64,000 bases of DNA from Sphaerolaimus hirsutus (lineage: Eukaryota > Nematoda > Chromadorea > Monhysterida > Sphaerolaimidae). This document shows positions 12,201 to 23,900 of the stretch, piece after piece (within the stretch, counting starts at the first letter, position 1; each line of letters starts with the position of its first letter). Both the position numbers and the translations under genes were made by a program. The DNA lies in contig OZ038460.1 of the NCBI GenBank assembly GCA_964036195.1, positions 12,341,504 to 12,405,503 of the forward strand, read 5' to 3'. The notes below the pieces were generated by a model. It was not told the origin of the DNA. It saw nothing but the letters and a program-made list of their open reading frames with translations, and made no database searches.

Positions 12201-15200
12201 ATAATCGAATTCAGCCCTCAGATCAACCAGTCTCACGTTGAAATCCTGTGAGTAAAAAAACAATAGGTATTTTAAGCATGGAGATTTGGAAATAATGATA
12301 TGAACGGGATGGAAATGGATTACGGAAGTAAACTGGGAAAATGACATACAATATTTCCTCGAAATACACCCCCCCCCCTCAAAATGGACACTATGGAAAA
12401 AAACCCCCACCCCCTCGAAATACCCCCCAAATTAAGTGTAAAGGGTACGTAAATGACAAAAGCTGATGTTTGTGATCCGGGCAATGCAGAACACACGTTA
12501 AAACAATGACTGAGTACGTTAGGACATGGCGTACACCATCTACATACTTATATAGGTCTATAGACGCTTATACATGCCAGTTATTTTACAATTTTCTACG
12601 TCTGCGTACTTTACAGACGACGATTTAGTACTGGGAGTTCAAAAAATGGCGAAATAATACCCCCCTCAAAATACCCCCCTCGTTTAACCCCCCTCAAAAT
12701 TTCCACCCTGAAAAACCCCCCGGCGGATAATTCGAGGAAATAGGGTAATAAAAAATGAAAAACACAACCCAACACTCACAGCGCACTTATCAATCTGTTG
12801 CTTTATAGCCTCATGCGTATCATCGTCGGGCATAAAATCATAATCACTGAGCTGCTCATTAAACTGACTCAACGCATGCGCGCACCTAGCCAGCCGACCT
12901 TCGTACTCCCTGGGGGCAGTCCCAGACCCTGTAAAATGCCCTGTAAAATGTCAAATGTCATGCAAAGTGTCAAAAGTCATGTAAAATGCCCTGCAAAATG
13001 GAAAACGTACGTTTGCCATTTTCCAGGGCACTTTCCATAACTTTTAACACTTTGCACAACATCTGACATTTTCCAGGGCATTTTACAATGTCCGGGACTG
13101 GCACCTGGGCCGCTTGAACTCGACCAGTCTGCGTCTGACCGCGTCGAAGTGCCGCTGCACGTGCTGCACCTGTTCCAGGCCGCGGCCGGTCGGCGCGGCG
13201 GCGGCGCGTTCGCGCAGCGCCGCTATGCACGCCGCGTGCTCGGCGAACTCGTGTTCCAGTTGCTGTGAATGGATAGGATATTGTCTGGGGGTACCGGTAG
13301 TGCTGACTAGGTAAATATACTCCGCGGACCGCGTGCTATGCATTTTTCTGAAGGAATCACTCCATTATGACGGCATCGTTAATAAAATCAAAGTGTACCC
13401 AAAAAAGCGTTTCAGAAAGGCCATTTTTTGTGAAAACGCTATTCGATCTTTTCAATTAATTTTCAGTCGTTGTGAATTTGCGTACATAAGTATCCTGCTC
13501 GCGCGTATCGACGAAGACATAAGTAATTTTGGAAGCATACTTTGCGGTCCGCCGAGTACATGTAAATTTTACGACATGAAAGGCAACGCAAAACAACAAC
13601 GGTGTTCACTTGCCCGCGCTGATTAAGCTGCCACGCTGCAATGCGTTACGAGGATTATTGTTAGCTGAACGGACCAGTGGGTACGGTTATTTCATGGCGG
13701 GTTCAAGGTTGAACAAAAACACATTAGCGACAGGAAAGTCAAGTCAAACCGCGCACAGCACATAAAGACATACCGAAATGAGCGATCCTTCCGTATCCGC
13801 CTGCTGAAAGTAATGTATGGGAAATGTGCAGCGAGAGACGGACAATGCAGCGCAGCGTGGTTGCCGTGTCGGTTTTTGTGATGTTGTTTTAAATTCGAAC
13901 AAACAAGCACAGAGACGACGAACATTTTGGGAATGAAAACGCAATTGATACACGTGCACATTGCGGGGTATGTTGGCTCGATCTCGACTCGACCCGACTA
14001 ATGCCTCGAGCTAGTGTGACTGTGTTGTTGCATGTTGTCAAAATGAAGGAATGTTGGACATGTGGAAAACTCTGAGTTTGGGAAAAATTACAATGTTTCG
14101 ATTTCGAGGTTCAAAAACGTCTGGTCCCATATCCGTTCCATTCCCTTAATCAATTTCGCAGCAATACCGAAGCTGCCGCAAATCGGCTTAGTTTGTAAAG
14201 GCTAGAAAATTTTGTCGCCCGCACTCCTTCTATTTTTGTCAATTTGATTGCACATGCAGCGCCATTTTCTAATGGCAGCGTCATTTATGATCACAGCTGC
14301 TGAGTCTCCTTTTATATCAAAAAATTTATGGAATGAATAAACCGCAACAAAATTGAAAAACAGTCTGATTAGTGCAACGCTGTGCCCGACTTCCTGATCA
14401 GGGTTGGTTTTAGTAAAATTCTTTTTACTAAAATTGTATTTTATTTTTATTAAAATTGTATTTTATTTTTATTTTATTCTTCAATTTTCCATTTTATTTT
14501 TATTTTATTCTTCAATTTTCCATTTTATTTTTATTTTTTATTTTACTTCGTGACCAGGATTGATTTGAGTAAAATTCTTTTTACTAAAATTGTATTTTAT
14601 TTTTATTAAAATTGTTCTTTATTTTTATTTTATTCTTAAATTTTACATTTTATTTTTATTTTATTCTTTAATTTTCTATTTTATTTTTATTTTTTTCTGA
14701 GATTTTGCCAACCCTGTTCCTGATACATCCGAAGTTTTCAAGCCCTGGCAAAAGCTCGAATTCAAAACTTTCGAGATCTGAGCTGTAGATAAATATAATG
14801 GCAAAGCGAAAGTGGAAATTGGGGTGACAGGGGGTGGGAAAAGCGGAAGGAAATGCAGCGAGGGAAATCCACATCAAAAATCTTTACCACCAAACCTTGT
14901 ACTCCATGGGAACATCGCTGGCGGCGAAGTCGTGTTCGAGGCGCGCGCGCAGGATGGCGTCCACGTGCGTCAGCCAGCTGCGGCACTTCACCAACGACTC
15001 CTCAAACTCTTGACACTCGTGCACGCTGCGTTCTAGATCGGAGCGGCGGCCGCGACACTGAGAAGTGATGTGAAGATGTGCGCCACATGCAATGGAATGT
15101 ATTTACACGCAGACGGTCAAAACATTAACGATATGTACCTTGGCTAAAATCTCATTACGCTTGCGCAGGTGCTCTTCATACTGTGACGGCGGCTGGACAA

Positions 15201-15472
15201 CGCACGACTGTAGTGCAGCAGCGACAGTGGCAGATTCCGGTTCGTTCTCCAAATCAGCCAACACGCGTTCCACATCCTGCATAGCCAGTCGAATGAGCAA
15301 AAAATACAAAAATTAGAAATCAAATAAATGAGAATCAAATTAATAAATATCACTAAAGCGCCAAGACTGACATCCAAATGCTCAGAATACTCCTCTGCAT
15401 CTTCAGCTACTTTTTCGGGCGTGCCCATTTTCTCGAGGCGATCAAAGGCGCGCCGCTCGGCATTCATTCCTT
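6236..15472 (-). CDS. DMD: Dystrophin ortholog, middle spectrin-repeat rod (exons 19-32)
   Basis: Exons: 15372-15472, 15139-15276, 14896-15057, 13105-13262, 12780-12909, 12090-12245, 11420-11587, 11070-11258, 10695-10835, 10163-10333, 8088-8324, 7577-7726, 7026-7172, 6236-6379. Nearly all junctions are phase 0; the 13105/12909 join is phase 2 (AG|G, Arg). The translation is coiled-coil spectrin-repeat sequence, with VNTRWQALARTLH and LRQRWDKLVGRC as clear B-helix Trp motifs. The exon 8088-8324 is rich in acidic residues and prolines and resembles a hinge, or a long inter-repeat loop, more than a repeat. The intron 12910-13104 is exactly one transposon copy (see that entry). The donor at 7026 was chosen to keep phase and helix spacing; a donor slightly further on is possible. 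Confidence 0.78.
6501..6887. mobile_element. TACCGTATT...AATACGGTA family MITE
   Basis: TACCGTATTACATCGAATTG to TTTCGAGGTAATACGGTA, with C-rich tracts and AAAAATAA spacers. Shared by at least eight copies in the window. In a dystrophin intron. Confidence 0.6.
7268..7538. repeat. Foldback MITE with CACATGTA repeats
   Basis: TTGCACATGTAAACACGCTG, then repeats of GCACATGTAG, then the inverse CTACATGTGCAGCGG and TTTACATGTGCA. In the intron between dystrophin exons 7577-7726 and 7026-7172. Confidence 0.65.
8355..8427 (-). tRNA. tRNA-Val (anticodon UAC)
   Basis: Read on the minus strand, the sequence folds fully. The 7-bp acceptor stem pairs GCTCGCG with CGTGAGC (one G-T), followed by discriminator A. 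The D arm is TAGTGTAGTGGTTATCA. The anticodon stem TCAGT/ACTGA carries loop TTTACAC, anticodon TAC. The T arm is CCAGG-TTCGAGC-CCTGG. The A box and B box (GGTTCGAGCC) are intact, and a T6 run 13-18 nt downstream can end Pol III transcription. The gene is in the sense orientation inside a dystrophin intron, its 3' end 30 nt from the acceptor of the exon starting at 8324. A tRNA-derived SINE head is possible but no SINE tail is seen. Confidence 0.88.
8532..8935. repeat. GAGTAAAAGTAAACG-rich repeat
   Basis: Begins GGAGTTGTTAAAAGTACTG and contains many AACGTAAA/GAGTAAA units in both directions. A second partial copy starts at 9455 (CAGAGTTGTTAAAAGTACCG). Boundaries on the right are unclear. Confidence 0.45.
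9150..9348. mobile_element. TATACTCAGC-type MITE
   Basis: Same family as 22416: TACCGAGTGGAGCGCATAC to GTGATGTCCGCTGAGTATAC. In a dystrophin intron. Confidence 0.55.
12347..12746. mobile_element. TACCGTATT family MITE, diverged ends
   Basis: TACAATATTTCCTCGAAATA to ATTCGAGGAAATAGGGTA. In a dystrophin intron, 34 nt from the donor at 12780. Confidence 0.55.
12910..13104 (-). mobile_element. Introner: transposon copy that is the whole of a dystrophin intron
   Basis: The element (12913-13104, 192 bp) has inverted ends GGGGCAGTCCCAGACCC and GTCCGGGACTGGCAC and is flanked on both sides by CTG (CAG on the minus strand). On the coding strand the preceding exon ends CCCAG, the intron opens GTGCCAG inside the element end, and it closes with the second CAG copy before GGAGTAC. 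The intron is therefore exactly element plus one 3-bp duplication (195 nt). Removing it restores the Arg codon and the spectrin frame. DNA-transposon introners described in other eukaryotes carry one splice site in the terminal repeat and take the other from the duplication; this copy fits that. Confidence 0.85.
13318..13559. mobile_element. ATACTCCGCGGACCGC family MITE
   Basis: ATACTCCGCGGACCGC to GCGGTCCGCCGAGTAC, about 240 bp, with an ATTATGACGGCATC motif inside. In a dystrophin intron. Confidence 0.65.
14399..14716. mobile_element. hAT-type MITE, duplication TTCCTGAT
   Basis: CAGGGTTGG...CCAACCCTG with exact 8-bp duplication TTCCTGAT at 14391-14398 and 14717-14724. The interior is two similar T-rich units (TTTTATTTTTATT motifs) in tandem. 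In a dystrophin intron. Confidence 0.8.
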
Positions 15473-15591
15473 CTGCAAAAATATAACATTTAGCTGAAGC
15501 TATTCGTGGAAATGATCATCATACATAGAAGATATCTATTGTCATGCACCCTACCTTTCCCAACGAAAAACAAAACTCAAACAAAATTCTT

Positions 15592-16087
15592 ATCCAATAA
15601 AAAATGGCTAAAGCCAACAAAAAGTGGACGCTGCAGCCAAACATCTGTATGCTTTTGAATGCACAAAAGTGATATATCATATACTATGCCATTTTCTGAT
15701 TGCGCTATCAAAAGATGTATATTAAGGGAAATGTATACAAATCCTAATAATATAGGCTATCAACACAGCAAACTGCATCACAAGAAACAGTTTCACCAAA
15801 CTTTTGCATGGAAGTGTGAGCTGTGTCAAATTGCTGCAAACATTAAAAATACAAAAAGCTCACGCTGCCATACAAAAGTTTGGTGAAACTGTTTCTTGTG
15901 ATGCAGTTTGCTGTGTTGATAGCCTATATTATTAGGATTTGTATACATTTCCCTTAATATACATCTTTTGATAGCTCAATCAGAAAATGGCATAGTATAT
16001 GATATATCACTTTTGTGCATTCAAAAGCATACAGATGTTTGGCTGCAGCATCCACTTTTTGTTGGCTTTAGCCATTTTTTATTGGAT
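15592..16087. repeat. Near-perfect 496-bp hairpin in a dystrophin intron
   Basis: The two arms (15592 to about 15823 and about 15855 to 16087) are reverse complements with few differences, from ATCCAATAAAAAATGGC to GCCATTTTTTATTGGAT. Only about 30-60 nt of loop separates them. No flanking duplication is clear. It is probably a foldback MITE. Confidence 0.88.
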
Positions 16088-16734
16088 GTACTTCTTTTCG
16101 GGGGCCACAGGCCCAAAAAATTTATAAGTTATTGCAAATCAAGCAAATGCCAAATTTGGCACTGAGAAATACAATCTATAGTCAAGAAGAAGCCAAATAC
16201 TAATACCCTATATCCTCGAATAAGTCCCCTGGGGAGTTATTTTTTTGTCAGAAGTTTTTGAGGGGAGAGTTATTCGAGGGGGGGGGGGGGTGGTTTCGTC
16301 AGAATATTATCTAAAATGCATGATCAATACATTGTATAAATAGGGGGTGATCGGTTGCATAAACCTGTAGGTCAGTATAGAAATTCATTTATAAATGCAA
16401 TAAAATGAATGCTGATGAAAATAAGCTGCAAAAATGCGTCAGCTGCAATAAACAACTTGACATTTTGAATTATATAAAAAATCATTTATTTTTTATTTTG
16501 AAAAAAAAATTATTTTAATTAAACAATTTTTTCTTTAAACTTTAAAAAAAATATAAAAAATTTGAAGAACAAAAACTTACAAAAAAAACAAAAAAAATTA
16601 TTTATATTTTTTTGTTGAAAAAATTATTTAAAAAATCACACTGAACAAATTTGAAAAAATAGATGCTAGAACTAGATGCGCCAATTCAGAACTAGATGCC
16701 TCAATTGCCATTTCTGACTTTGTATTATCACTTA

Positions 16735-17290
16735 CCATTAACCACTTGACACTGATGATTTGTAATTATCCACTTGATAATGATCACCTGAACATTATCA
16801 GTTGACAGACAACTTGACATTTGACTTGATATTTTACTTGGCATTTATCACTTGACATTAAACTTGACATTTCAGTTGAAATTTATCAGTTGACATTTGA
16901 CTTGGAAGTTATCACTTGAAATTTGACTTGACATTTATCACTTGATATTTATCACTTGACATTTATCAATTGACATTTATCAATTGACATTTGTCTTGAC
17001 ATTTATCACTTGACATTAAACTTGACATTTCACTTGAAATTTATCACTTAACATTTATCACTTGACATCTATCACTTGACATTTTTCACTTGACATTTCA
17101 CTTGAAATCTACCACTTGACATTTATCACTTGATATTTGACTTGATATTTTATCACTTAATATTTTATCACTTGACATTTATCACTTGACATTTGGCCTG
17201 ACATTTATTGCTTGACATTTGACTTGACATTTATAACTTGACATTTGACTTGACATTAACCACTAGACATTTATGACCTGATAGTAATCA
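16735..17290. repeat. TTGACATTTATCAC minisatellite
   Basis: About 550 bp of degenerate tandem copies of ATCACTTGACATTT and GACTTGACATTT, unit 11-18 nt. In a dystrophin intron. Confidence 0.8.
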
Positions 17291-17977
17291 CCATGCAAGG
17301 TCACATGCTCAGTATCACATCAAGCAGTAGTTCAGGCATGTTTGCGCATTTTACACAAAACAAGCAAACTTGAATAACTTTTGTAAATCTGTACCAAAAT
17401 TGCCAAAAATTGGCTCATTTGAAAGCTCTAGTCATGGCGCACATCAACAAATTTTTTTATTGCCGCATTTATATTCAAATTTTAAATTTATTGAGGTTTG
17501 AAAATGTCAAACAAATACCGTCCCAAAGTGGGCGGAGCCTGTGAAAAAAATTTCCGAAAATAAGAAATGGCATCATATGCTCTTTCATATGAGCCATCAA
17601 CCATGAAAATCGGTCGTGTTTCAAGGAAGTTATTGCAGTTTGAAGATTGTCGGGAGAACAAGAAGAACAACAACAACGACAACAACACTACTTGAAAAAG
17701 AAAATCCGTAATATTTAACTTCCTCCGGACTCAACCGTTGGATCTGAAAATTTGCATGGTGGTACTTTTCGACACGGGCTTTTTAATGGTACAGTCGGTT
17801 CTGCACTAGCGCATTGCGTTCCAAAGTTATTGCGATTTAAAATTTGCGATTTCCGCATTTTGGTGTGTCTGACCATATTATGGGTGGGTCGCTTGCGCCT
17901 TCCCTCGGCAGCGAGGGATGGCGCTGGCGCGCCCACCCGAACACATTACAATTGTGGGCACATAATGATGAACCAAC

Positions 17978-20900
17978 CAAGGAGTTTGGTGTAGTGTTCT
18001 TTAGCGACACCAAGTTGTTCAATTCGAGCATTGGCCTTGCCACAAACGGAACCACAACGGTCCACTACAGGGGACCACCTAGCTGCGTCGGAAGCTTCGG
18101 CCATCTCTTTCAGTTTGCTCACGATTTCTGACGACACCTGTAACATTTGGTGGATCGTCTTGTCTAGAAGACAAAAGCGGGTAGGTAAATACATGAAATT
18201 ACAAAAAGACGCACCCGTAGTTTCTCAATAGAATCGTCCAAGGTGGCACTAGGAATGGCTGTATGCAGTTCGCCCACCAATTTTTCTTGTGCATCTAGCT
18301 CTCTGCCGATATCGACGAATTTCTGCTGATCTCTTAATTCGTCCCAAATTGCGTTAACCCTGGAATCACACAAAATTAGAGTGGAAAATTACGGAAGAGA
18401 ACTTTTTATTCATTCAAGCAGCGTTTACACGGTTTGATGTGCCGACAAAAAAATTAAGTGAAAGTTCCATAATTCCAGAATCAAGTGCCATATCAGACAA
18501 AAAAAACAGTGAAGTATACTCATTAGTTAACTGCATACACATGCCAATTTTCAGATAGTCGGCTCAGGACAGCTGAAATTCGTTTTCAAATAGTCTTGAA
18601 CGACAGGCTCCAATTATCTGAAAATTGGCACTCTGCAATCTGTGAACACTTAACTAGTGAAAATACTTCACTGCTTTTCCATGCAGATATGGAAATTTAT
18701 TCCGAAATTATGGAACTTTGTCACTTAATTTTTTGTTCGCACACAAGGTCGTGTAAACCACACTTCAGCCAAATTCACCTGTCTGCCAGATCAGTCGATT
18801 CGCTTTTAACCTGTTCGATACGCACAACGAGTTTATCAGCTTGTTTCTTCCAGAAGATGTTCTCAGCATTCGAAAGGTCGTTTTGTAACGCCTTCTTTAT
18901 ATCATCAAGCAACTTCTTCAGATCGACGCTGCACTTCTGCAAAAAAGAAAACGTCACAACAACGGAGGTATGATATTTCATTTCCCTGGTGCCAATTCCG
19001 CAAAAAGTGAAAAGAGAAGTGAAAAAAGTGAAAAAAAGTTATTGAACAGGGTAACATTTTCAATTTCAAGTTGCGACGCAAGCGCAAAATCGGCACGTTT
19101 CGCACAAAATCATCATTACCGTCATCAGAAACAATGCTTTCTAAGTCAGAATTCACCATTTACGTTGTCGTTTTTTTCACTTCTTATTTCACTTCGCTTT
19201 TTGCGGAATTGGCCCCTGGTCAAAAAAAAAAACATGCACAAACCTGCAGTAGATCACGCGTGCTGTCGCAGTCATCTACGCCGAAATCGGCACCCGACTT
19301 ATCCAAAGTAGCCGCGGCGAGTGCATTTGCCGCTGTAGCCGCAGCCAACTGTGACTTCCATTCAGACAATCGTTCATTGAGCTCGTCCCGCTGCCGCCTT
19401 CTAGCCAACAAGGCGTCAATAGCCTGTCTGATCTTCGTGCCGCTAGACCGCCAGTGTTCCCGGAGGTCGCTCATAGTGTTCGTTGGCAGCACGCCAACGA
19501 GTTCATATTCAGTGTCCTTCTCGTTTCCGGCTGGCGCCAGTGCGCCCAGAGAATCGCTGTGCGCCTGGTGCAGCGCTTCAAGTTCCTGTGAAAACAGATT
19601 TTTGAAGATTTTATCTTTAAAGGTCACCCGGCGGAAAAATAATCCAGCATGGGAGAGGTTTAACGAAAATGTGGCTGACGTTGGACATCTGTCATGGAAA
19701 CGTGTGAATTTTGAAAATATGAAAAGATAAAAGACAATGACAACTTGTATCCAACTGATACCAAAACACCAAGCCACCCAAGCAACTAAAAAAACCAACC
19801 CTAAGCGTAGCCAGCTTGCACTCAAACACATCATCAGCATCCTCCCAAGGCCCACCCGTTTCACACTCAGTCGACTCAGCGCGTCCAAGTTCAACATCGT
19901 CCTGCCTGGCAGCAACCTGAACCAGTTCGTCGGTCGCGTCGAGCCATTCAGCGAGCGCAGATGCTGCAGTCACGGGGCTAGATTCGCTTTGAGAGCCTAA
20001 AGAGTCGCGAAGGGAGCTGACGATTCGATCGAGAAGGCTGGCGCCGGCCGCTCTGCGTGGTGGATGCGCGGTTGTACAGTAATTTTCATGGATTGTAATA
20101 AAAAACCAGAGTGCTTTATACTCCTCGAACTGAATGCTAGGTATGCATTTTCTTGAAGCATTTTCTGAAACACTCCATTATGATGTCATCGTAAAAACTA
20201 GAAATTGTTCCAAAAAACGTTCCAGGAAATAATATTTGTCGCTTCAATGCGACTCCGCCTTTTTCTTTTAATAAACGTATTTTTCTTTTCTTTGTGAAAG
20301 TGCATGCATGAGTATCCTGCTCGAGCGTTATCGACCAAGACATAAGTAATTTTAAACGCATACTTTGCGGTCTGCTGAGTATCTGAATAACGAACAAATC
20401 ATCGGTGACATCTCGCAATCTGCTCTGGCACCGCTCCACGAAGTCGTGCTGCTCGCCGAGCTCCTCGAGCCTGTCAACGACGGCCTCGAGCTGTTCCAGC
20501 TGCTCGCCGACGTCCTTGATCTCGACCAGCCGCCAGCCGCATTTGGCCAACGCGCTTCGAATGCTGGTGGCGTCGCCGGACACCTCGGACTCGCCGAAAG
20601 ACTCGGCCCAGCGACACAGTTCGGTCGTGCGCGCCGCCAACTGGGGGTGTTGGAATATTTTTGGATATCAATAATTGCCTGAAAAAGTTGCCTGGGGCCA
20701 CGCGTTGTTTGTAATGCGCACTATTCGTGAGTACCGCATATCCTCAAATAATACCCCTCGCTTGAATACCCCCCCCCCGTTGACTGAGTGAGGAAAAAAA
20801 CTTCCCCTTGAATAACTCCCACTCTGTGATAGGTGGAAAAGATGTTGGGTCAATTGAAAAACAAGGTGGAAAAGATGTTGGGTCAATTGAAAAACAATCA

Positions 20901-23900
20901 ATGAAGTCAGACAGCACAAATAAAGCTACGCCGGGGCTGTAAATGCAGTGCAGCGTGAAACGAAAAATACAAAAGAAAATGAGCCTACGGCAGCGGCCGA
21001 TAATGTAATTCTGAGGAAAAATAACTCCCCCTTAAACACTCTGATGAAAAATAAATCCCATGGGGTCTTAATCCAGAATATACGGTAAGCGACAACTGTC
21101 AGAAAGAGTTTCAAATTAATTATACATATCACTCAAAATCGGCCACTTGACGCCAGGGCACCAGAGTTGTTAAAATACCGGTATTTTTGGAAAGTGTAAG
21201 TGTAAGTGTAAATACACTTTCCAAATTTTGAGTATGGATACTAAAAGTGTAAGGTATTTTAAAAATACCTAGGAAAGTGTAAAAAAAGTGTATGTGTAAA
21301 AAAATTTTTTAGAAAGAGCTCTCACTGTTGAGCATTAGAAAACATCACTGTTTTCACCTTTAGATCAATTTATTTGTCATTTTCATGCATTATTTCACAT
21401 TTTACTGTTTTTTATGAAATATTTCAGACTGTAACAAATACTGTAGTGGTATGAATATCCCTAATAATGGCAGTTTTTCAGTGTTGATATTTTACTGATT
21501 AAGCAATGCAATACACACTGTTTAAATGCAAGAATGGACATGCAGCAAATGTCAATGCAAAAGCCAGTTGACTTTGTGTCCAGCTGGTGAATTTCCATTG
21601 ATCTTGTCCTTTTTACAAAAGTATGATGAAACTGTAGAATACCATGAGTACTGATCAAAGGTTGGAGATCAAAGGCTAGTTTGTACCTTTTCCATATTTT
21701 CTACATTCAATGCATAAATGCATGTGTGCACTGTGCAGTTATTTTTTGTACATGACCCTATTTTATGCTTTCTCAAAAGCATAAAACAGGGCCATCTGAA
21801 AGAAAAAAATACACTTTCTGTACCCGGGTATTTTGCTGAGGAAAGTGTAAAAAAGTGTATGGGTATTTTATGAAAGTGTAAGTGTAAGTGTAAATATAAA
21901 TACCCATTTACCCGGGTATTTTGGGTAAGTGTAAATACACTTTCGCAACTCTGCAGGGCACCATACAATGTGTGGGATGCACACGGAAAAGCGGATTTTT
22001 CACGAAACAAACCCGTTTGAATCGACTCTCGAAATCGGCTCTCACGAGAGCGGCCTTCCTAGCATCGTTTTTGTTCTCAACCGTGAGCCGCAGCGAGCGC
22101 CACCTCTCGTTGATTGCATGCAGGCGAGCCTCGATTTCCCGACATTCTTCCTGGTCATGACTAGCTTCTACTGCGGCGCGGCCAGTCTCGTGCGCGCTCA
22201 TCATTTCCCTGCCGATCGAGTCGCATCTGCAATTGCGCAATGATGAGATGAATGAGTGGAGAAAAATGTGGTAGATTATAAAGGTACTTTGCAATGAACA
22301 TGGACGTTCTCGCGCAATTTTCCAGTGTTTCCCCACCAACTATTTTTGGCTCAACCTCCAGGTATTTCCAAATCAAGGGCATTTTGAATAGCTTAGGAGC
22401 AACAGAAATAAATATACTCAGCCGACCGCAAATTGTGTGCAGAACCCTACCATAATTAAATGAATAAAAATTGTGAAAAATTTCGTAATAAATCATTCCA
22501 TCGTATAAACGAAATATTATGATGAAAACCTGTATAATTTTTGGTTCATTATTCAGATGGGTTATGGTATGTTTCCATACTAAGTGTGATGTCCGCCGAG
22601 TATAGCTATTTTTCCAACAAAATCTCGAATCCCTCTAAGATAATGTCAACAAAAAAGCTACAGCGCACCTCGAATCCAGCTCGTGCCACATCTGCGCCAG
22701 CGCCTGCCTATAATGATCATCCACATTATCCCCCTCATCACCCCCCTCCAACTGCTGCAACAGGCCAGCCTTGGCCTCGAGCCTGGACAGGGCGGCAGCG
22801 ACGCGATCGTAAACCGCATTGAACTGGTCCAGTTCGAATACGACTGCGGCGCGTGCACGTTTTGCTGGAACACCGGCGCCGGGCGGCGACCGCGGCGGCA
22901 CGGCTGTTTCTAGCGATTTGGCTCGACTCGGCTGGGCGCTGGCTATTTGCACGAGGAAATCGTCCACGGTCACTTTGCCGCTTCTGTAAAAAGTGTGGGA
23001 AAATAGACATTGGAGAAATGGGGAACCAAAGGACACTTGAAAAGCACACCTCAGCAGTAGTTCGGCATTATCATGGACTTTGGCCGCGGCCACATTCCAC
23101 CGCTCGGCCAGCAAATCGAACGCGCGTCGAATGTCGCACGCGACCGTTCCACTCTCGGCGTTGTCCAGGCGGTTGATCAGTTCGGTGGCGCAGCGAGACA
23201 CGCCCACGAAGTGATCGGTCTCGGCTACGAGCTCGTTGTACAGCGACTGAATATAGGTAGTGCGATTCGTGTTCAAATACTGTTGTGACTGCACAAGTCA
23301 TTTCATTTGTCAAGTGACAAGAGAATTGACAGGGAAAATTGAGTGGTATAACAAGTAAAATGACATGTAAATAACACAGCTCTACTCACTTACAGCTTTG
23401 CATATCATTTCGCCCATCACTTAAAGTGTTTGATTTACTTGTAACTTTTCTTGTCATCTGACAAGGTGCGAAATCGAAACAAAGTCGAAAGAACCTTTAT
23501 CAGCTGGACTTGTTCATCCACCTGTTGCTGAGTGTCCAAGTGATGGGAACCCTTCAACGTTGCCAACATGGCTTCGTGGTGGTCGAGCCACTTGCGCATG
23601 TCGCCGCAGCGCACGTTCCACGCGTCGATCGTGTCCGCCAGACCGTCAAAGCGAATCGCCCGCCGCTCAGCCCACTGGCACACGCGCATCCAGCGAGCCC
23701 CAATCGACTACGAGTTATTACAAAAAAATTTCTTTCAAAAATTGTGATAAATTTCCGTTTTCCAGGGCATTTTACACGACTTATGACACTTTACATGACA
23801 TTTGATATTTTACAGGGTCTGGGAGTGCGACCAGATCCACCCGACCTGCAATTGTTGCTGCAAATCGGCGGCGGTCATGGCGCCGGGCGGCTCGTCGGTG

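Noticed and set aside
16735-17290. CRISPR array
   Set aside because: The repeats are short and degenerate without uniform spacers, and the genome is eukaryotic.
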